Shown: piece by piece, positions 46,208 to 60,325 of the stretch
How positions within the stretch are numbered: the first letter of the stretch is position 1
Layout: the number at the start of each line of letters is the position of its first letter
NCBI RefSeq assembly: GCF_038502225.1
Contig: NC_091298.1
Location: 27,049,391 to 27,113,390 of the forward strand
Source: Cherax quadricarinatus
Taxonomy: Eukaryota > Arthropoda > Malacostraca > Decapoda > Parastacidae
Length of the DNA: 64,000 nucleotides
Direction of reading: 5' to 3'
Program-made: the position numbers and the translations under genes
The notes under the pieces: generated by a model
What the model saw: only the letters and a program-made list of their open reading frames with translations
Told to the model about the DNA's origin: nothing
Databases searched by the model: none

Positions 46208-46355
46208 TGACCAACCGGGCTGTGGTTCGCACGTCAGCTTGCGTGCGGCCAGCAGTAACAGCCTGGTTGATCAGACCCTGATCCATCATGAGGCCTGGTC
46301 TCAGACCGGGCCGCGGGGCGTTGACCCCCGAAATCCCCTCCAGGTAAACTCCAGG
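46208..46355 (+). mobile_element. dispersed SINE-like repeat, copy 2
   Basis: The fullest copy: CCGGGCTGTGGTTCGCAC, GCGTGCGGCCAGCAGTAAC, GGTTGATCAGACCCTGATCC, GAGGCCTGGTCTCAGACCG, GCGTTGACCCCCG and CTCCAGGTAAACTCCAGGTA. It shares blocks with 34,690-34,788 and with the minus strand of 59,780-59,925. Confidence 0.8.
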
Positions 46356-46595
46356 TATGTAACAAGATCCGGCTGGAAAATGCCTTCTCCATTAGGAAAG
46401 TCTATCCACAATGGGAAGCAAAAGAGTTGCCAGGATTGCCTTGTATCTGTCACTGTTCATCGTTCCCTCAACAATATCAAACAGTCCAGGGTCTTTAGCA
46501 GTAAAACTATCCCAAAACATCTTCATAAGTTGATTAAGTGGATGCTTTGGAGTTTGTTGAATGTGTCCATTCCGAGGAGGTTCTCCTTTGCTCTG

Positions 46596-46695
46596 NNNNN
46601 NNNNNNNNNNNNNNNNNNNNNNNNNNNNNNNNNNNNNNNNNNNNNNNNNNNNNNNNNNNNNNNNNNNNNNNNNNNNNNNNNNNNNNNNNNNNNNN
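46596..46695. other. assembly gap (100 N)
   Basis: Exactly 100 N, the usual placeholder for a scaffold join of unknown size. Frames through it are meaningless. Confidence 1.
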
Positions 46696-49600
46696 GATAG
46701 TCAGCCTTTTAAAAAAGGGTGGTGTGTGAACAAACATGATTGCAGTGGTGTTAATAACCCAAAACATGAACTGATATGGTGTTTTTCACGTGGATGATGG
46801 GGCAGTGAAGGCCATCATGATAGTCAACCTGATGATGTTGTTTGATAGATCTGGTTGGAAAAGGTTGTTGTTGGTGTATTTTCACGGCCCTTTGATGAGG
46901 AAGTGATACATGTGATGATAGTGAGGTGTAAAAAAAGCGGGGGGTTAGTGGGGGGATAGTGTCCCCTTTCCCATACATTCACAGACAAAGCAGTGACCTC
47001 TGTGTACAAAAGACCCCCAAAAGATCCAAAATGGGTGCACTTGGGAGACTCATGGATGGGATAATACTGATGATATTGATTTGATTATGTCTTTTTTTAT
47101 TTTGAAAGTTTTCCCTGGTCGTACCCTTAATTTTTAAATCTTATATTACACCCCATGCCAGGGGGTAGATCCTTAAAAAGCGCCACTACGTCTCTCTAAA
47201 ATTTACACAAAGTTCCCACCTTTATTTTTCCTGGTTCCTGGCTCTTGGGGTCTCCTTTCTCGCATTCCTTCATTTCCGCCCCCCAACCATTTCCTCAGGT
47301 GACATGTACCTTTTTTTGACCCTCCTCCATCCACCTACTCATCACTTCCCTCCACCACATTTCGCTTTCTCAGGCCCCAAAAAACCCAACCCCCCCCTAC
47401 ATCCGGCTTCACCTCCTGAAACCATTGCACCTAACCCCACAAAAATTTGAACCCCATTCTAAGAATTTTGATCCTGTTCCTTTTACCACAGCCGAAACAA
47501 ACCAGACTTTACTATATAGTTCATTGTGACAATTACTTGCTGGGTTTTGGTGAGGTCAGCTTTCCCCAACCTCCTGCCCTGTTCCACCATCCTTTCGTTG
47601 AACCCTTGCAGCACTCAGGTCACCTCATAAAAACCCCCGTTTTTCAGACTCGGTCCTCCGCTGCACATCCCACCCCCAATGTAATCTCTCTGTCCACTCC
47701 CCAGCCCCGATCATTGATTTTTTAGTTTACCTTCATCCCAGTAGCTCCCCAAAAGTGTTCAATTTCCCCCAAAAGCCCAAACCCGTTTTTCCCTCACTTG
47801 CCAAAATTGGATCATCAACATAGCCCCCCACCGGGCCCCGGGCTCTCCCATCCCCCCCCCCGTCCTTGAAAGTCCCCCCTCTTAAAGGATCCTGCACATG
47901 CAAACAATATTTGTGATAAGGACATCCCTGCCAGCCCACTCCATGTTACCCCCCCACCCCCCATTGATTTATCCCTTGGCTTTTGGGTCGCTTCCACCCA
48001 CCACTATTTCTTCGAAACCCCGTGGGAGAATATCCTCAAACCCTTTCCCCCCTTTCTAACCCCCTTCCCAATCCCGCCCCCCTCCTTTTTCCCCTTTCCA
48101 TTTTCCCCCGGGAAACCCCCTTGATAATCCGGGGCCCCCGCTCATTGACCAAAGGAAAACCCAAAACTGGACTCAAACCGACCCTCCCACAACACTTTTA
48201 AAAGGATTAAATTTTTTCCCAAATAATTTATAATCCCCAAAACAAGAAATGGCTCATAATCCCAAAGGGGCTTCTTTTTACCCTTTGGGAAACCCACCCC
48301 CCCGGTTCCTAGTTTTCTCCATTTCCCCCCTCTTTCATGGCATTCTTTAAATTACTAGAAACCCTAAAAGAATGTGAAAAAATTCCTGGTTGACCCCGGG
48401 TGCCTTACCCTTCCTCATTAAAAACCTATACCCCCTCCTAAAACCCCCCCCAGTGCCTCCGCCCTCCCCCCATTTTGCAGCACTCTCCACTACCCCAGAA
48501 CCTCACCATCCCCCCCACTATTTTTCCCCTTTCCTAAACCATCTATCTGCATTACTCACCCCCTTGGTGTCTAATCCTGCCTTTAAAACCCCACAGAAGA
48601 TATGACTTAAAACCCCCGGTTTAGTCGATTGCGTTCCCTTCTTCTACAAAAGCTGATGGCTTTCGCCCCAAATTGTCCCCGCCTGTACCTTGCCCCCAGC
48701 TTTTTCGCAAATCCTATTCTGCCCTTTAACTTGTATTCCTCCACGGGTCCCCCGGCCACCCCCCCGAAAAATTCCCGTAATCTAGATTCTGTATTTGACA
48801 AACCATCCCCAATTGATTAAAAGTTGCCCCCCCTCACATAAAAATGCGTATTGTAACGCCACACTATCCCCCACCCCCCACGTCTTCCTCAGTTCTTCTG
48901 TCCCGACTTTTCCCCAAAAAATTTGCACTTCCCCCTCCTACCCCCAAAACCATCGTTTCTTTTAAAAACTTCCCTCCCCAGGCAAAGCTTCCATCACTAT
49001 AATCCCCTTGATGGAAAACACCATCTCTATAGTTTTAAAAAACTCTCAAAACCCTCTGAGATAAAATTTAAACCCGTCCAAAAGGCATTCCCCCTTTTTA
49101 TAAACGTATTTCCCCCCCCGACCTCCCAAAACATCCCCCAAAAGAAGATCTCAGGGGCCCCCGACTGAGGAAAAAAATCCCCTCGGGTTCCACGTCTGTC
49201 TTCAATTAAAAATTCCTCCCCCCCCAATCGACAGACGGGAACGTGCGTATTTAAAACCAAAACTCCTCCCCAAAAACCCTCTTCACTTTCACGTCACTTT
49301 CTGCTGGGGGATACACACACCGCCACCCCCTCTCCATCAAAATCCTTCCCATTCTCTCCCCCTCCCCCCCCCTCCCTTTTACAAACGGGCCGCCTCCTGA
49401 TCAACACACCCCCCCTCCTTTTAAACGTCAGACGCCCAAAACCTGATCCCCGGCACATAATTCCGACCAAGCTTAAAATTGTCTCCCAAAAACTTCAATT
49501 TTACCTATTCAAAAAAAATCCTAACACTCCCGTTTAACACCATCCCCACAGACCATTAAAATTTTTGTTTACACCTGAGGCCCGTTTAAGGTTTCCCCTT

Positions 49601-50749
49601 CCCCCCTCATGTCAAAATTCTTCCCTTTGGCCGTTCCCCCGGATTGCCCAAAAAAGTTTTCCCCCCCCCTTCCCCCCTCCCCCTTCTGTTGTGGCCCCTC
49701 CGGAGTCCTCTGGGTACCATAACCCCGTTTTCCCGGCCTTTGCGCCGGGGTCACTGTCGTCCCAATCTGGCCCCCTTTCCCCTTTCCTTGGCTCCTCAGT
49801 TTCCCTATCGGTCCTGGGAAGCCTGGACCCACCTCTACCACCCCCTTTAAACCGCCTCCATGCCCCCCTGGCCTCCACTTCCCCCACATTTACCATCCTC
49901 CCCTTCCCCCACACACCTTCTGCCTATCCCGGGTCTTGTTAAAGTCTCCCACCTCCGGGGTGTAACAAACCCGTATCCCCTCTCCCAAATCCTCCCCAAA
50001 GCCTTCATTGCTGCGCCCTCCCGTACCTCCTCCGCAACTTATTTGTGGGCCGGGGGGGGTTCGGATCCCCTTTTGATTCCCCCGGGGGACCCCACCACAT
50101 TCACCACGCCCTCCTCCTTGCCCCCCTTTGGCCGGTGCTCATCTGGGCTCCCCCCTTGCCGGCCCGGGCCATCTCTGGCCCCGTCTGGGCCCTAGATCAA
50201 ATTCCTAGCACGTCTCTGCCCCCGCTCCTTACCTGGGCAAACTCGAGATATACATACAGGGTATGGGGTCCTGCGTCATCGAGTTAAAGGGCCCCCAAAT
50301 CCCGTGTAAACACCTTTTTCCCATTTGCCAGGTTGGGCCAGATGTACATTCCCAACGTTGAAAAAAACGAATATCTCCTCATCGCCTCAAAGGACGTTTT
50401 GGGGCAACCCCCCCGAATAAAGTTTTATACATCAATCAACGACCCTCCTGCCGGTGTTACGTTCTGACATCTTGTACGATCCCAAAAAACCTCGTATACT
50501 TTAGCAGTTAGCACTTTCGAAAATTCTATATAAACCCTTCAGTCCCCCAAAAAATCCTCATCTCGTGCCATATTCTCTATTTAATTTTGGGGAATAAACA
50601 TCGACTGGGTGGGGAAAACCCCCTAATAAGTTCAATGCCCGTATTCCTCTCCTGCCACATGGGCCCCCGTTGTGATTGGCTCTTGAAAAAATGGGGTGAA
50701 ACAAATCCGCACTCTCTTCATCAGGCAGCGTGAAAAGTTTAAATTTTTG
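46696..50749. other. C/T-run-rich, low-confidence sequence
   Basis: From about 47.0 kb the plus strand is full of CCCC, TTTT and AAAA runs with few G. No gene, repeat family or RNA is recognised. Many short frames exist only because of the composition. I consider the base calls unreliable. Confidence 0.7.
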
Positions 50750-50960
50750 AGGGTGGGACAAGGAAAGTGGACGACTTGGACTACGAAAAAAGTAATTATA
50801 AGTTTGGTTGGGGCAAGGAATGTGGAATCTGGTGGACTACGAAAACTGTAATTATAAGTTTTGGGGGGGACAAGGAATGTGGACAATTTGTGGACTACAA
50901 AAAAGTAATTATAAGTTTGGGTGGGGCAAAAGTGGCAGACTGGTGGACTACTGCGAATTC
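50750..50960 (+). repeat. ~60-bp tandem repeat
   Basis: About three and a half units with GGTGGACTACGAAAA, GTAATTATAAGTTT and GGGGCAAGGAATGTGGA. It continues, more diverged, to the left. Confidence 0.85.
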
Positions 50961-51059
50961 TTGGGGTAAATATTTTTTTTTTATTGCCTAAACCATTTTT
51001 TACAATATAAAATCAATAAATATCATAAACTGCTGTTGCGAATAATGACCCACCATCAC

Positions 51060-52870
51060 CCAGACCGCACCACACACCCCCTCGTGTGGGCTCTCTGTCC
51101 TCACCTTTTCCCCAACCCGTAATTTGTGAGGCCTCTCTCTCACCTTTTACCCCAACCCCGTAATTTTGTGGACACTCTCTACCCTCTCCTGTTACCCCCC
51201 CAAATTTGAGTGGGCCTCCCCTTTAAGGTTCAACCGTAATTTGTGGGGCACTCTCTACCCTCACGGTTACAACCTGCCTTGGGGGGGCCTCTCTACCCCC
51301 CCTGTTACCCAACCCGTAATTTGTGTGGCCTCTCCCCCTCCCTGTTACCCCCCCGTAATTTTTTGGACCTCTCTCCCCACCTGTTCCCCAACCCCAATTT
51401 GTGTGGCCCTCTCTACCCTCACCTGATAAACCCTGTAATTTGTGGGCACTCTCTACCCCCACCTTTTCCCCAACCTGCCTTGTGTGGGCCTTTTACCCCA
51501 CGGTTACAAAATTTTTCCCCGTGGGCACTCTCTCCCCTCCCTTTTCCCCAACCGTAATTTGTGGGCCTCTCTCCCCTCACCTTTTCCCCCCGTAATTTGT
51601 GGGGCACTCTCTACCCTCACCTGTTACCCAACCTGCCTTGTGTGGGCCTCTCTTTTTACCTTTACACCTGTAACTTGTGTGGGCACTCTCTACCCTCACC
51701 TGTTACCCCCTTTACCTTTGTGGGCCTCTCTCCCCTCATATTACACCTGCCTTGTGGGGGCCTCCTAAACAGGTTACCCAACTCGTAATTTGTGTTGGGC
51801 ACTCAAACCTTCCCCTTTTCCCCAAACCCCGTAATTTGTGTGGGCACTCTCTACCCTCCTTTTTAAACCCATTTTGTGTGGACCTCTCTCCTACCTGATA
51901 CCCAACCTGTAATTTGTGTGGGCCTCTCTCCCTCACCTGTTCCCAACCTGTACCTTGTGGGGGCCCTCTCTCTCTCCCCTTTACCCGAACTTGTGGGGGC
52001 CCTCTCTACCCTCACCTTTTTCCCCAAACCCCGTAATTTGTGGGGCCTCTCTCCCTAAATGTCCCCCAAGTAATTTGTGTGGGCCTTTTACCCTCACCTG
52101 TTCCCCAAACCCCCGAAATTTGTGTGGCACTCTCTCCTCACCTGTTCCCAACCTTTTTCCTTTTTGGGCCTCTCTACCCTCACCTATTACACCTTAACTT
52201 GTGTGGGCCTCTCTACCCCCCCGGTTACACAACCTGCAACTTGTGAGGGCACTTTTTCCCCTAACAATTTCCCCAACTCTTAATTTGTGTGGCCTCAATA
52301 CCTTCACCTGTTCCCCAAACCCGTAATTTGGGGCACTCTCTCCCCTCACCTGTTACCCAACCTGTAATTTGTGTGGGACTCTCCCACCTTTTACCCCCTT
52401 TTGTGGGCCTCTCTCACCTTTTCCCCAACCTGTCCCTTGTGGGGCACTCTCTACCTCACCTTTTCCCTGTAACTTGTGGGGGCCTCTCTACCTAACAGGT
52501 TACCCAACTCATTTGTGTGGGCCTTTTACCCTCACCTGTTACACAACCGAACTTGTGTCGGCACTCTCCCCTCACCTGTTACAAAACGCCTTTATGGGCC
52601 TCTCTCCCCCCCTTTTCCCCAACCTGTAATTTGTGTGGGCCTCTCCCCCCCTTTTAACTTTTTCTTGTGGGGGCCCTCTCTCCCTCACCTTTCCCCAACC
52701 GTAATTTGCATGGGTACTCTCTACCCCCCCTGTTATACAACCTGCTTCTGTGGGCACTTTTATCTCAGGCTTCCAAGTTTCTTGTGGGGGCAATTTTCCC
52801 CCCCCTTTTAAACTTTCCTTGTGTGGGCCTCCCCTCCTTTCCGACCTGACCTCGTGGGGGGATCCCCACA
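51060..52870 (+). repeat. ~43-bp minisatellite in low-quality sequence
   Basis: More than 35 degenerate units of GTAATTTGTGTGGGC plus CTCTCTACCCTCACCTGTTA plus CCCAACCT. Units often read CCTTTTCCCC where others have CACCTGTTACCC, in line with the homopolymer-type errors of the region. The many Pro/Leu/Trp-rich frames here are by-products. Confidence 0.92.
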
Positions 52871-54849
52871 ACACTCAGCCCCTCCAGCCGTCGTAATTCT
52901 GGTAATTCTCGAGCAGAGCAACTCGACTGTTATTTGGGATTTTCTTGGGTTATCCTGGTTGTTCTTGACCAGGCTGAGGGCTTGCTGGCGTCACTTTGAA
53001 CCCCCCATAAAGAGGGTAAGGAGGGGGCTTGGCCGTTCCCCCCTCTTTCCCCATTCCCCATATCCTTTCCCCCATCCCCCCCTCACAAAAACATCTAACT
53101 GGCCCACCCCTAACACTCACTTGCTATCCTTCGGGCTTTCCTATCTTCTTGTTTTTGGGAAAACTTCGCCTTTGGGGGAATTAAACACAAAAATTTTGCC
53201 ATCCGGTCCCCTTTTTTTTAAATCCGCCGATTTTTGCACTGGGTTTTTCCCCTCCCCCTGGGGGTGGTATTTTGGGGTGACCTTGCCGTCAGCTGAAAAG
53301 GATGTCGGCACAGGAAAGACCCTTTTTTTAAAAAGTAACTTCTGTCCCAGATGCACCTTCCTGGACATTATCGCTCAATAAGAGTAAGATTCGTGTTGAT
53401 ATCACAAGTCGAAGAAAGACATTCTAGAATGTATTTGCCCCCAAATTCATTTGCCCCAGTGGATTTTTTTCAGCCCCCGGGGGCAGTACTTCCCTCTTCT
53501 GAAGAAGAGTTTTCCTCCAAAAAGATTTATGGAAAATTTAAAGACTTTTGGTTTAAAAGTTGCCCCCGAAACTATCAAGCCCAGAGGACTGTGTTTTTTT
53601 CCCAGAATTGAGTTTCATGCGAGGCACAGTAATGAAATAGTTGATTTTTTCGGAAATTCTAATTTAAGGTTGTCTGAGCACCATTCTCTAAACCTAACAA
53701 AAAAGGGTAACTTTAAAAGTTAATACGAGACACCTGGGGGGCCAAACAGTGTGTCAAAATTTTAAATTTGCCCCAAGAACTCAACGCCCTCTCTTGTACG
53801 GTTTGTCAGTGTTCCCAAATTTTAAATTTTATTTGGCCTACCCCAACAAATTCAGTATAAGCATTGATTTGCAGCATTTGCTCTGGCCAACTTTTATCGA
53901 GATTGTCATAAAAAAACTAACCCCAAGATTCCTATTTAAAACATCAGCTTTTTGCTATCTGTCCTGGGGGGAAAAAAAAATGCAGAAAAATTCCCCAAAG
54001 AAGAAACTATCAATTCTAAAAGCCCTCCCCAGGCACCTCAATAATGTCCCAGATTTCCCTTTCCCCACTTTGCCTGGATCTAGTGGGACTCTCAGGTCTC
54101 TTCCTGGTTCCAATGTTTGGAATTCTGCCCCTCTTGGAGTCCCCAAATCAACCCTCCCCTACAACTACAAAACGCAACAAAAAAGCTCAGCCCCCCTCCC
54201 ATGTCTCAGGTATCCTCGCCTGGGTTTGGCTATACCAACTAATGTCAGTGGTCAAAGACATAGCAGGTGGTGACATTAAACTCTGCTCTAAGTTTTTTAA
54301 ATGTTTGTATTGGTAATGGGATCATTATTACTATCCCAGAAAATTTAGTGATTATGGCCTTCTCAAAAAATTATGTCTCCTCTTTACAAATCCCCTAATT
54401 TACCCCTTGTTGGGATCCCCCCCTCACATCGGTTGTCAACCCTCAACCCGATGAGTCAATACCTGACCTAACTGAGGTTGGTGCTTACTCTTCCCTAGCG
54501 TGATCCTGTTGAACAGGAATTTTCCCAAGGGAAATTTACCTGGTCTCCAAATTTTTACCTTGGGCCTCCACAGTCTCCATTAACTCTAATGAGCCTCTGC
54601 CCTGAAACTGGGAATTTACCCTCATTTTTCATGATGACTCTAATGACTCTAATGATTCTGTTATTACCAATTCTAGTGAGGATGGTGACACTTTTTACAC
54701 AACCCTCTCAAATTTCCCTCCTCCCTTGACCCAGGGGGGATGGTGTATAAAACATGACATTCTTGAGTTGACCGCTCCCGTGCAAGTACAAAAAAAATTT
54801 GGGGATTCAATTTTCCCACAATGTTCAACATTTCTTTAATAATCGTTCC
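52871..54849. other. low-quality sequence, possible LINE ORF1 remains
   Basis: No domain is recognised with confidence. Frames at 53,451-53,723 and 53,749-54,273 precede a decayed LINE endonuclease on the same strand, so they may be its broken ORF1, but no zinc knuckles or other marks are visible. Confidence 0.3.
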
Positions 54850-55330
54850 CTTTTGAAGTTGAACTACTAATTACAATCCTGATATTATCTCTTGAATGAG
54901 ACGCTGCGAGAGTTGATCAACATTTTAAATTCCTGGGTATACTGTGGAGAAATCAGAGGACCTAAAATTGTAGCCATCTTATTAAATTAGGTATGCTTTT
55001 GAAATATTCATTTGATAAAGATAAAGTCTTGCAATGAAATGAGGGTCTCAGGGAACTAGTATGGGAACTGGATATTTCCCCCAAGACAACCATATAAAGT
55101 AAATTTCCCTTTACACAGGATGTTGGAGAAATATTCAACAATTCTGGCAGGAGATTTTAATGCTCATCACCTGCCCTCTTTAACTGTAGTGGGTAATCCA
55201 CTGGGTGACTTGAAGGAAAAAAATTTTTTAAATATCATGACAGCCAAAACTTTTTTTAAACCCATTCTTTTTTTAAATATTGGTCCTCTCCAGGGACACC
55301 AGATATAGTCTGAAAAACAAGCTTGATCTC
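54850..55330 (+). pseudogene. decayed LINE endonuclease (Jockey/I group)
   Basis: In broken frames: a SLNETLREL-type segment (about 54,890), GEIRGPKIVAIL (about 54,945), then in one frame MLEKYSTILAGDFNAHH (55,120-55,170), the APE-type endonuclease core with catalytic Asp and Asn. FLNI and a further PDI-like stretch follow. Frames shift at A/T or C runs. The RT is not recognisable downstream. Confidence 0.75.
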
Positions 55331-58300
55331 TTTCATTGTGTATCTTTTTGAAACAGGATCTGACCTTTCCCAGTTATAATCAAAAAAAATTTCTCCATTT
55401 AATTACCTGTACCCCCCAAATCAATCTCACACCCTAGGTTGCCCCTTCAATTTGTGGGTAAAAATGAAATTATGCCCTTTGGGAAAAATGTCCTTCAATG
55501 TTGGGATGCGATCAGGCCCTTCAAATCAGATAATTGAATCAAATGAAACCCGAAAATTGGCTCACAAAGATCTATAAACAATATAAACCTACAAGAAAAT
55601 TAGAGACAGTATGAAATTATCAAACAGAATGTCAAGGCACTTAAAAGGACAACCACCAGTATCACATTGAAAGTTGGGAAAGGAATTAAAATTACCATGA
55701 TTAGTCCCCAAAAATGACAGGGAAATTGCTAGTTCAAAAAGCTAATCATTCGTGACCCCGCAAAATTTTGGGAAGATTGGCCTTTTGGTGAAAAGCAAAA
55801 AGGGCCCCCTAGCTCCTAATTCATGCCTTCATCTTTTTTTTGTGCCCCGGGCCGTGTGGGCCTCCTGCGAAACCTTTGGTTCATATGCAGTAGTGTGGTG
55901 GTGCTTTTGCGCCTCTGCTGTCACCCCGGAGAACTACCATTAATCAACATGGCGTTCAGTCAAGACGCAGGATCAACACTGTCGGCGTTGAAAGTCTCAG
56001 TGGGGCAAAAACGCCAGCTTTCCCCGGGTTTTCTACCTAAAATTCAGAGCATATGACATTCAGGATGGAAGTTTGGGGGTGCATTAAAAGGAGACGTAGT
56101 TTTTCTGTAAACTCTCTCCCGGGTTTATGGTGTTGGTCAACCGTTTTAGGACGAAAGTCTTGATCAACACCAGCTGTTGTGTGAGGATGATCGATGTTCA
56201 GACATTATACATGGATTAAACTGCATAATGCCCTTTTGAGGCTGATGAGACAGATATCAAAAAATTTTTTGGGAATACAAAATTTTTTTTGGCCCCACAT
56301 GGTATGGGGCGACGGTGCCTACGGGGTCTGCAGGAGGCATTTTTAACCTAAAACGACCTGAACCCCCCATACCGTCTTACATTTACCAAAAGGGAATTCA
56401 GGCGGGTCTGGTGTATATGGGGGGCAGGCGTCATGCCGACTATGTGGGAATATGATCTTGGGGGAGTGTGGGGGGGCAACAGCTCCTGGCCCAGAGGCGG
56501 GGCATCTGCTTCTACACCGAGGAAGCAGGTGATGATCAAAAAACGTGAAGGAGGGGGTGGTGTCTTGGGGGAGAAAGTGGATGGGCGCATAAGGGGTGGG
56601 GAGAGGGGGGAGGCCCTTTACCAAAGCCCGGGAGACACTTCCAGAGGATTGAGATGAGCAAAAAATACGGGGGGTTGGAAAATTTAGGAGGTTGGGGTTT
56701 AAGTCCTTGTCCCGCCAGGAGGTGGCTACTTTGGGAAAAGGGGGTAGGCAGGGTTTACGGCTGTGGTGCATCAACAACAGAACTATTCAGACAAGGGTGA
56801 CAGCGTATGAGGTGTCACCGAGATCTTGCAACTTTTACTGGGGGTTGAGGTACATTGTGGGCATCCCCAGACCCAACCATGGAGGATGCGCCTGTCCGAA
56901 GAGTGCCGTGTGTCGGATTCAGATGATGTCCCAATGGCGCAGAGGGATGGGAAGCTAAAATGGGCAGAAGGTGAAGGTAGTGGTGGCCCTGACGGAGGGA
57001 CTGAAAGAAGGGGGGGGAGGGGAAATGTGCATGTGACAAAATGGACCCTCGTTCTGGTGCCCATCGGAAGAATGAAGGAGGGGGGCAAATGGAAACTTTA
57101 ATGGCCTCCGTTTTATACACGTTAATGGTTTGTTAATAGTGTAAAGAAATGGTTTAGAATGCTTCTGAATAAATTTAGAGTGGATGTTGTGTTCCTTCAG
57201 GGGCATAATTTTTAAAGGGGGGTAGGGGGTTGAAGGTGGGAGGTTTCAGGTGGTAACCCTGCCCTGCCCCTTTTAAAGGGGTGGGTATATTAATTGGGAG
57301 GACCTTTTTTTTCAGAGAAGTGGGGGAGGGGGAAGGGTGTTGTGCATAGATGGTTGTGGATGGGCAAACAAGGGATTGCGTTTCGCCTGCAGAAAATAAC
57401 GTCAGGTAAGCGGGGTTTTTGTTTGAGGACCTTGTGTTTTTGTGCATTACCAGAGGTGGCAATGTGGAGGGGATTGGAACCGTTTTGGAGGCTGATGTGG
57501 AACTGAAAAGGGGAGGTTTGTGTCGGTGACCTAAAGTTTTAAAGAGGATATTAGGTTGGGGCGTTGAAGGGAAAGACATAAATTTGGGAAGGGTTTTGCA
57601 AGGTTAAATGATTGTATCTTTCTCAGGGTTTGTGTATCCAAAACTGTTGAATAGCATGGTCGGGTCATAGGCGTTTGGTGGAGGTTGGGTGGGGCGCTTT
57701 TAAAATTCAGGAGTTACAAATTAAATATAAATGTTGATTGATGAGGAGGGTTAGAGGGGTTTTCTGTCCCCATGGAAGGAGCTTGCAGGAGGCACAGGGG
57801 GTGGAAGATGTCGTGCAATGGTGGGATTTGTTGCCAAGGAAAAGGGTTAGGAAATATTTGTAGGGGGGCAAACATATAAATGATTTAAAATGGTTTCAAA
57901 TTATTTTGAGGACAGGTTAAGGGGCTGTTATGGGAAGGGGCTTGGGCCTATCCTATGGATAAATTGTCAGTCAAGGGGATGAAATTACAAAATAGAGGGT
58001 TTAGGGGTGAGGTGAGGCAGGGGAGAGGAGGGGCTTTGGGGGGACAACCATCCCCGCGTTTGTTGCGATCAAAAAAAACAGCAGGTTACAGCTATTCCAA
58101 GGGTTAAAGGACATGAGATGGGGGAGGTTATAGGATGGGGCAGGAGATACTAACTAAAAGGGAAAGGGTGCATTGTGGTAAAAAGGTATGAAGGGTTTTG
58201 GGCAAGTGGGAGTGGGGTGTGGCTTCAGAAAAATGTGTGAGTATGTGACGTGTTTTTGGGAAAAGACAGTCTCCCCTGAATTTTATCTCCCAAAATTGGG

Positions 58301-59779
58301 AGGGGATAAGGGTTTCATGGTGGGTTTTAAATCAGTGAAGGAGAAAGGTGTGATGGGGCAAAAAACAACACAGTTGTAGTGTTGGGCCCGAAGGGTAAGG
58401 GGGGAGCACACCTCAGGATTCCCTGCTTTTCTCCCTTATGTGCTGGTTGTAAGTTGTTCCTAAAGTCTTGGGTAATCGTTTTTAAAAGATTTGGGGGGTG
58501 GTTTTAAAAATTGGTTTGCCTGGAAGGTCGATGATGAAGGTCTGGAAAACGGAAGTTTTGTGGGGTCAAAGGGAGGAGGGGCGGGGGTTGGCTTTTGACT
58601 GGCGGGGGGCCCATGACAGGTGGGAAGGGGCTTGGGGCTATACTTAGGAGGCAGGGTTATGGGAAGAAATAGTTAAATTGGTAACCACATTGACAAAGGG
58701 CTAAGATGGGTCAGATTAATGGATGCTTGGGGAGAATTGTAATGGGTGGGGACTTAGGCAGGGTTCCCTGTCACAAATTTGTTTGTGCATTCAGGACCCC
58801 TTCATAGAATGGGTTTAACGTTGTGTATGTGACGGTGGGGGTGTGGGAGAGGTGGGAAAATGTGGCCTGGGAAAAATGGATATTAGCGATAAAAATCCCG
58901 GTTCGGAGGGGATGTATGGCGTTGGGATTTTTTGGTGATGTTTTTCAACTGTTTTGGGAAAACAAGGGGTGGGGTAAAAAGGGGAAAATCAAGATCATGG
59001 GGTTGGGTGATTGGGTTGGGAGGGGAAAGCTTGGAAAACAAAAGGTGTCTTTAAAAAATTTGTGGTATCATCTATAAGGATGACTTTGGGCCTCTCGGGG
59101 CTCGAAAAGATTAATGGAAAAGGTTAGGGGGGTCTTGGGGTTTCGACCTCATCATCGACTCTCGTCAACAAGTGTTTTATAAAAGTATTATTTATAGTTC
59201 CCAATAACAGGGGCACATTTTGGGAAGTCTGAGACAGTTTGAACTTTGTGGGTTCAAAGGTGCTTGGGTGCAGAGATTGTAATGTTACCTGTACCAGGGG
59301 GGGGTTAGAGTTGATGGGTCGAGAAGGGAAAAAATGTTGTTTCTTAAATGGGAGGTTTGCAAAGGTGTGAGGGAAGGGAAGCTGGAAAAGTAAAGATGGT
59401 TGGGTAAGTTGTATGGTGGTCGGTTGAGGAATGTGAAATTTTAAAATTTGGTTTGGGGCAGGAAAATTCGAAAAGGGTTTGTGAGGGGTTTCTCAAAAAA
59501 TTTTGTACCAGTTGAGGATTGTTCCCCTTACTATGGAAGAGTATTTGGGATAGGTTTGAAGTTGAAATTAAAGTATTAAGGGAGGGAACTATCTTTTTTG
59601 CATGGCTCAAATCAGGAGGTACTAAAAAAAGATGGGTATGGGGCTGAAAGGGGTGGAAACTGTAGGAGAATGAGACAGCGTTCCCTGCACATACTTTGTG
59701 AGGGGCTGGAGGGGGTTAGGTATTGGTTAAGTGGGTTGTACAGGGGTGGGGCCCAGGGGGTCGGGTTTTGGTCTAGCCT
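55331..59779. other. low-quality sequence, nothing recognised
   Basis: Run-rich; between about 56.3 and 59.7 kb the plus strand becomes rich in G runs, the mirror of 47-54 kb. Open frames are short and compositional. No repeats with sister copies in this window were identified. Confidence 0.6.
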
Positions 59780-59925
59780 AGATGTGGGTGGTTCCAGTTC
59801 GAGCTTTGGATTATATTTCCTGGGTTTACCTGGAGAGAGTTCGGGGGTCAACGCCCCGCGGCCTTGTGACCAGGACTTCTGGTGGATCGGCCTGATCACC
59901 GGCTGTTACTCTGGGTGACGAAACC
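59780..59925 (-). mobile_element. dispersed SINE-like repeat, copy 3
   Basis: Plus strand reads TTTACCTGGAGAGAGTTC, GGGGGTCAACGCCCCGCGG, GGCCTGATCA and GGCTGTTACT, the reverse complement of copy 2 blocks, with extra indels. Confidence 0.75.
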
Positions 59926-60177
59926 AACGCCGGCAACCTGGTGGGCAAGTACCGACTTTGGTGCTTGTCCCCGTACCAGCGAAACTGCCCGGGGTCTTTG
60001 GTAATCCCCCTTATTTGGGGAGGCAGTTAGACAGTCTCGGGCTGGCCCTTTTTGTATGGTTTTTAAGTCATAACCCTGCTTTTCTTGGGGGTGTTGCATC
60101 TTCCAAGTCTTTTTTTCGTAGTGAGTGATTTTTTGTGTCAAGTTCGGTACTATCCCCTAAAAATTTTCCAATGAATT

Positions 60178-60325
60178 ATTTTTTTTTTTATCCCCTGGCC
60201 GTTCCCCCCAAAAGGGAGGGTGGGCCCGGAAAAAAAAATTTTCACCATCATTCCCCCAATCCTGTCTTGCCAGAAGGGTGCTTTCCTATTTTTAAACCAA
60301 CTTCACCCCCCCTTGTTTCAATCGT
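60178..60325 (-). pseudogene. RTE 3'UTR fragment D
   Basis: Plus strand begins with a T run and shows TTTTCACCATCATTC and TGTCTTGCCAGAAGGGTGCT, the reverse complement of the RTE 3'UTR at 32,920-33,080. Most differences turn mixed bases into runs of a neighbouring base. Confidence 0.85.

Noticed and set aside
47447..53381. Many Pro/Leu-rich frames of 60-186 aa
   Set aside because: By-products of C/T runs and the 43-bp minisatellite in low-quality sequence.
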